DNA of 9,921 nucleotides, from NCBI GenBank assembly GCA_023475715.1, contig JAMCVO010000608.1, positions 1 through 9,921 of the forward strand, in the 5' to 3' direction. Made by a program: the position numbers and the translations under genes. Below the pieces are notes generated by a model. It saw only the letters and a list, made by a program, of their open reading frames with translations. It searched no databases and had not been told where the DNA came from. The DNA is from Actinomycetota bacterium (GTDB lineage: Bacteria; Actinomycetota; Humimicrobiia; Humimicrobiales; Humimicrobiaceae). This document shows positions 7,337 to 9,921 of this stretch, one piece after another. Each line of letters begins with the position of its first letter. Position 1 is the stretch's first letter.

Positions 7337-9286
7337 ATGCTGTTAAATGACAATAAATTTAAATTATACATCTTAAAAAACTATATCTACGTTTTCTATT
7401 TATTAAGCTTTTTAGTGCCATTTTTTATCTACCTTAGAACCATGAACCCTTCATCTTTTGGATGGGATACCACATGGTTTCATATACAGGTTCCTCTTCT
7501 ATATGTCGGACAGACTACAGGCTTTCCGATAGCGTTCCTTACAGGCAAATTGTTTTCTTTTATCCCAATTGGTACGATGGCCTATAGGCTCAATATGTAT
7601 TCAGCATTCTGGGGTGCGGCGTCAATATTTGTGCTTTTCATATTTATAACAAAATTACTCAAGAAAGAATATTACATCGCATTTATCACGGCAGTTTTTT
7701 TTGGTCTTTACAGGGTATTCTGGCTGCAAACTACCAGATTCGAGGTCTATACTCTTAATACATTTTTTACTGCAATTATAATGCTTGTGGGATACTACTG
7801 GGCAAGCACAAAAAGTAATAAATTTTTATATCTTTATTATTTTCTTATCGGTCTTAGCTTCACGAATCATCCAATATCGCTGTTTCTTGCCCCGGCTTTT
7901 ATAATTTTTCCTGTCTATGTTGACTGGCATCAGGTATTTAGAATAAAAAAATTTTTTATAATACTTGTCCTTATAATTTCGCCAAACCTGCTTTATCTCT
8001 ATATTCCCATCAGGTCGCTTCAGGGATATGGAAACGTTACGACTTTTTCCAGGTTCATTGACTACATATCAGGGGATAGGTACAAGTCAGATTTCGGATT
8101 TAAAGGTTTTGAAATGTTAAAAAAGATGCTGCTGGATTATGCCGGATTGCTAAAGGGCGATTTTACGATAGTGGTCTTGATTATTTTTATCATAGGCCTG
8201 GTTTATCTGGCAATCCGGCAGAAAAAATATTTTATTTTGATTATTTCACTTATTGTTTTAAATTTGGTTCCAATTCTTTTTTATGAAAAAAAGGCAACTC
8301 ATTTTTACCTGACCACTATGGTTTGTTTTTTGTGCGTTCCTTTTGCCGGAGGCCTTTACTGGATCAAAGAGGGTATTGTAATTTTTTTCAATAAATATTT
8401 AAAAAAATTTTTTTCAAACAGGATTAAATTTCTGCAGAACACTAAAAAAATAGATGAAGATAAAAGCACTCCTGGCAGACTTGATAATAAATATATTATA
8501 TTCAGGGCAGTTTTCCTGCTGATATTTTTTATGGCTATTTCGCTTTTTCCCATAAATCTTTTTGCTGCCAATTTTTCGAAAATGGATATGAGTAAAGAAA
8601 CTTATGTTTATGATTACTGGAAAAGCATTCTTGACAGTATGAATGAAAATTCAATAATTATATCAAATTCACTTACGGCCCATGTTCCAATCTATATCGA
8701 TCAATTTGAAACGAAAAAAAATATAAAAATAATAAGAAATGTTGATCTGGATAAATTTAAACTGATTGTTAAGGAAAACATCGGGAAAAATGATATATAT
8801 TATACTACTGCCTATCTGCCCGATTTAAGCCAGTACTATAGTGTCTCAAAAATTGGAGAAAGGTTCTCTCAGGAAGGATTTAAAGAAAGATTTTTTGTAT
8901 ATAAGATAAATTCAATTATGATAGATGTTGAAATATCTGCTGAAAAAGAAAATTATGAAATAGATTTTGGTAATAAGATTACAATTTCATATATTATAAA
9001 AAATAACAGCACAACAGTCTTAAATATGAGCTCAATAGAGCTCAAGCTTCCCAAAATGCTAAAATTCATAGAAGTGGGCCCTGGCTCTGACATGAAAAGT
9101 GCGCCGGGAATTGCAAAGGGGATATACATGTGGACAGCCGGCCCATATACGGTGGAACCCGGAAAACAGTATAAATTATCATTTTTATGCCAGGCTAATG
9201 CAAAAGCAGACGGAGAGATAGAATTCAGGATAACTGCAGGCAATATGTATGCAGAAGGACCAAAAGTAAAAGTGATAGTAAAATAA
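7337..9286 (+). CDS. DUF2723 (TMEM260-like) GT-C membrane glycosyltransferase with C-terminal DUF11-like domain
   Basis: A 649-residue polytopic protein. About ten to eleven hydrophobic helices span residues 13-408, for example 13-33, 90-104, 112-128, 140-155, 180-197, 205-224, 276-293, 298-316 and 387-408. DUF2723 landmarks are an Asp in the first outer loop (GWDTTW, Asp44), TGFPIAFLTGKLFSFIPIG at 61-79, RLNMYSAFWGA at 84-94, FWLQTTRFEVYTLN at 128-141, and GLSFTNHP at 172-179. The family contains human TMEM260, a protein O-mannosyltransferase, and GT-C enzymes use polyprenyl-phosphate sugars on the outer membrane face. The usual 'DsGE' and 'HPPG' appear as DTTW and QTTG, a variant form. Residues 410-525 are a soluble segment, and 527-649 form a beta-rich domain resembling the DUF11/CARDB repeats of the neighbouring genes (ISYIIKNNS 550-558, LKLP 569-572). 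AGGG at 7327-7330 is the ribosome site. The donor and acceptor are unknown. Confidence 0.82.
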   Translation: MLLNDNKFKLYILKNYIYVFYLLSFLVPFFIYLRTMNPSSFGWDTTWFHIQVPLLYVGQTTGFPIAFLTGKLFSFIPIGTMAYRLNMYSAFWGAASIFVLFIFITKLLKKEYYIAFITAVFFGLYRVFWLQTTRFEVYTLNTFFTAIIMLVGYYWASTKSNKFLYLYYFLIGLSFTNHPISLFLAPAFIIFPVYVDWHQVFRIKKFFIILVLIISPNLLYLYIPIRSLQGYGNVTTFSRFIDYISGDRYKSDFGFKGFEMLKKMLLDYAGLLKGDFTIVVLIIFIIGLVYLAIRQKKYFILIISLIVLNLVPILFYEKKATHFYLTTMVCFLCVPFAGGLYWIKEGIVIFFNKYLKKFFSNRIKFLQNTKKIDEDKSTPGRLDNKYIIFRAVFLLIFFMAISLFPINLFAANFSKMDMSKETYVYDYWKSILDSMNENSIIISNSLTAHVPIYIDQFETKKNIKIIRNVDLDKFKLIVKENIGKNDIYYTTAYLPDLSQYYSVSKIGERFSQEGFKERFFVYKINSIMIDVEISAEKENYEIDFGNKITISYIIKNNSTTVLNMSSIELKLPKMLKFIEVGPGSDMKSAPGIAKGIYMWTAGPYTVEPGKQYKLSFLCQANAKADGEIEFRITAGNMYAEGPKVKVIVK

Positions 9287-9353
9287 GAACATTTAATTAA
9301 TAATATCGTGTATTGTTTAGAATTATTTTTTATAATTTATTTTCCATATTAAG

Positions 9354-9359
9354 AAAAGG
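9354..9359 (+). promoter_or_regulatory. Ribosome binding site supporting the TTG start at 9368
   Basis: AAAAGG lies 8 bases before TTG 9368. An in-frame TAA at 9350-9352 excludes starts further upstream. The only alternative, ATG 9413, would begin inside the membrane helix and lose its charged flank, so TTG is preferred. Confidence 0.55.
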
Positions 9360-9367
9360 CAGCAGTA

Positions 9368-9921
9368 TTGGCTGATAAAAACAAAAATAAAAATAAAAAC
9401 AGCAACTGGATTATGGTAGCAGTGCTTGCTGCAGTAATTGTTATAAGCCTTGCAGTTTATTTTTATTTTTTTTATTTTAACAATCGTGCTGTTAACAGAT
9501 TTAAAAAAAGCTCCGGTGAGACTCAAAGCTCAAGCAGTATAAATTCTGGCCAATTGGACTCAGACCTTGAAAACGCTGAGAGTTTTAATTTAAATATTAC
9601 CGAAATAAAGATTGAAAAAGACATAAGCAACTCTGAGTTTACAACCAAAAGCTCCAATATTTATATAGGTGACAGGATAATCTTTGAAATAGTCATTAAA
9701 AACGAAAGCAGCAAGATAGCCGAAAATATCAGGGTCATAAGCCTACCTCCGCAAAAGTTTGAAAATATATTGCCGGAAGAAAATTCCGGGGGTCTTTATG
9801 ACCCATTAAGTAAAAAAATCGTCTGGGATGTACCCGAAATCGGAGCAGGAAAAACTGCTAAAATTAAATTCAGTGCAGTAGCGGGAAAAGATTTTGAAGA
9901 TAGGGAAAAGTTTACAATTAA
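9368..9921 (+). CDS. Membrane-anchored DUF11-like repeat protein (3'-truncated)
   Basis: The frame stays open from TTG 9368 to the right edge (184 full codons), so the C-terminus is unknown. The layout copies the SGNH gene: a short lysine/asparagine-rich cytoplasmic tail (residues 3-11), one membrane helix at about 14-37, a serine-rich linker at about 48-70, then a DUF11/CARDB-like beta-sandwich from about 78. Repeat landmarks are IGDRIIFEIVIKNESS at 100-115, NIRVISLPPQKFE at 120-132, IVWDVPEIGAGKTAKIKFS at 151-169. The NIR-x-IS...PQKFE stretch closely matches repeat 2 of the SGNH protein, so the two are probably paralogues. It may end in another enzymatic domain or be a pure repeat protein. 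It begins 81 bases after the GT-C gene and may be a surface acceptor or partner of that enzyme (inference). Confidence 0.8.
   Translation, partial: MADKNKNKNKNSNWIMVAVLAAVIVISLAVYFYFFYFNNRAVNRFKKSSGETQSSSSINSGQLDSDLENAESFNLNITEIKIEKDISNSEFTTKSSNIYIGDRIIFEIVIKNESSKIAENIRVISLPPQKFENILPEENSGGLYDPLSKKIVWDVPEIGAGKTAKIKFSAVAGKDFEDREKFTI
9377..9400 (+). repeat. Four hexanucleotide AAAAAY units at the start of the last gene
   Basis: Four copies of AAAAAC/AAAAAT encode Lys-Asn four times just before the membrane helix. Gain or loss of a 6-base unit would keep the frame, so it would change only the length of the charged tail. Single-base slippage in the A runs could shift the frame, but nothing here shows that it does. 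Confidence 0.6.

Noticed and set aside
9331..9336. Perfect TATAAT before the last gene as a second promoter
   Set aside because: No -35 box at 16-18 bases (only GTGTAT-like sequence); the TTGTTT at 9313-9318 leaves a 12-base spacer. The gap is very AT-rich, so a chance match is likely.

Overview
The window is about 35-40% GC. It has bacterial-type gene spacing, Shine-Dalgarno sites, TTG starts and one near-perfect sigma70/sigmaA promoter. It most likely comes from a low-GC bacterium (Firmicutes-like or an uncultured candidate phylum); nothing in the window fixes the lineage. All genes are on the + strand. I see no tRNA, rRNA, CRISPR array, insertion sequence or convincing rho-independent terminator, and no gene-free stretch longer than about 80 bases.

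Layout. (1) Bases 1-788 hold the C-terminal part of a DAO-family FAD-dependent amine/amino-acid oxidoreductase, open to the left edge and probably a separate unit. (2) A 75-base gap contains a TTGATA-N17-TATAAT promoter. (3) Bases 864-5389 form a tight sugar-modification and transfer set: an RmlD-like NDP-4-ketosugar reductase, a DPM1-like family 2 glycosyltransferase, an AT-rich class I methyltransferase, an extended SDR nucleotide-sugar epimerase/dehydratase with an altered catalytic YxxxK, and a DegT/DnrJ/EryC1/StrS PLP sugar aminotransferase. (4) Bases 5404-9921 encode three extracytoplasmic or membrane proteins that all carry DUF11/CARDB-like beta-sandwich domains: a membrane-anchored protein with three such domains and a C-terminal SGNH esterase, a polytopic DUF2723 (TMEM260-like, GT-C) glycosyltransferase with one such domain at its C-terminus, and a second membrane-anchored DUF11 protein that runs off the right edge. 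The last gene starts at TTG 9368 and is easily missed because its stop lies outside the window.

How they may work together (inference). The cytoplasmic enzymes would make an unusual deoxy/amino, possibly methylated, nucleotide sugar. The DPM1-like transferase would load a sugar onto a polyprenyl phosphate. The DUF2723 GT-C protein would use that lipid-linked sugar outside the membrane. The DUF11 proteins encoded beside it are candidate acceptors, and the SGNH domain could add or remove O-acyl groups on the glycan. Human TMEM260 O-mannosylates Ig-like (IPT) beta-sandwich domains, so a DUF2723 enzyme that is both fused to and flanked by Ig-like DUF11 domains is the most interesting feature here. 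No flippase, polymerase, ligase or priming transferase is visible, which fits single-sugar protein glycosylation better than a capsule or O-antigen locus, but the window is short.
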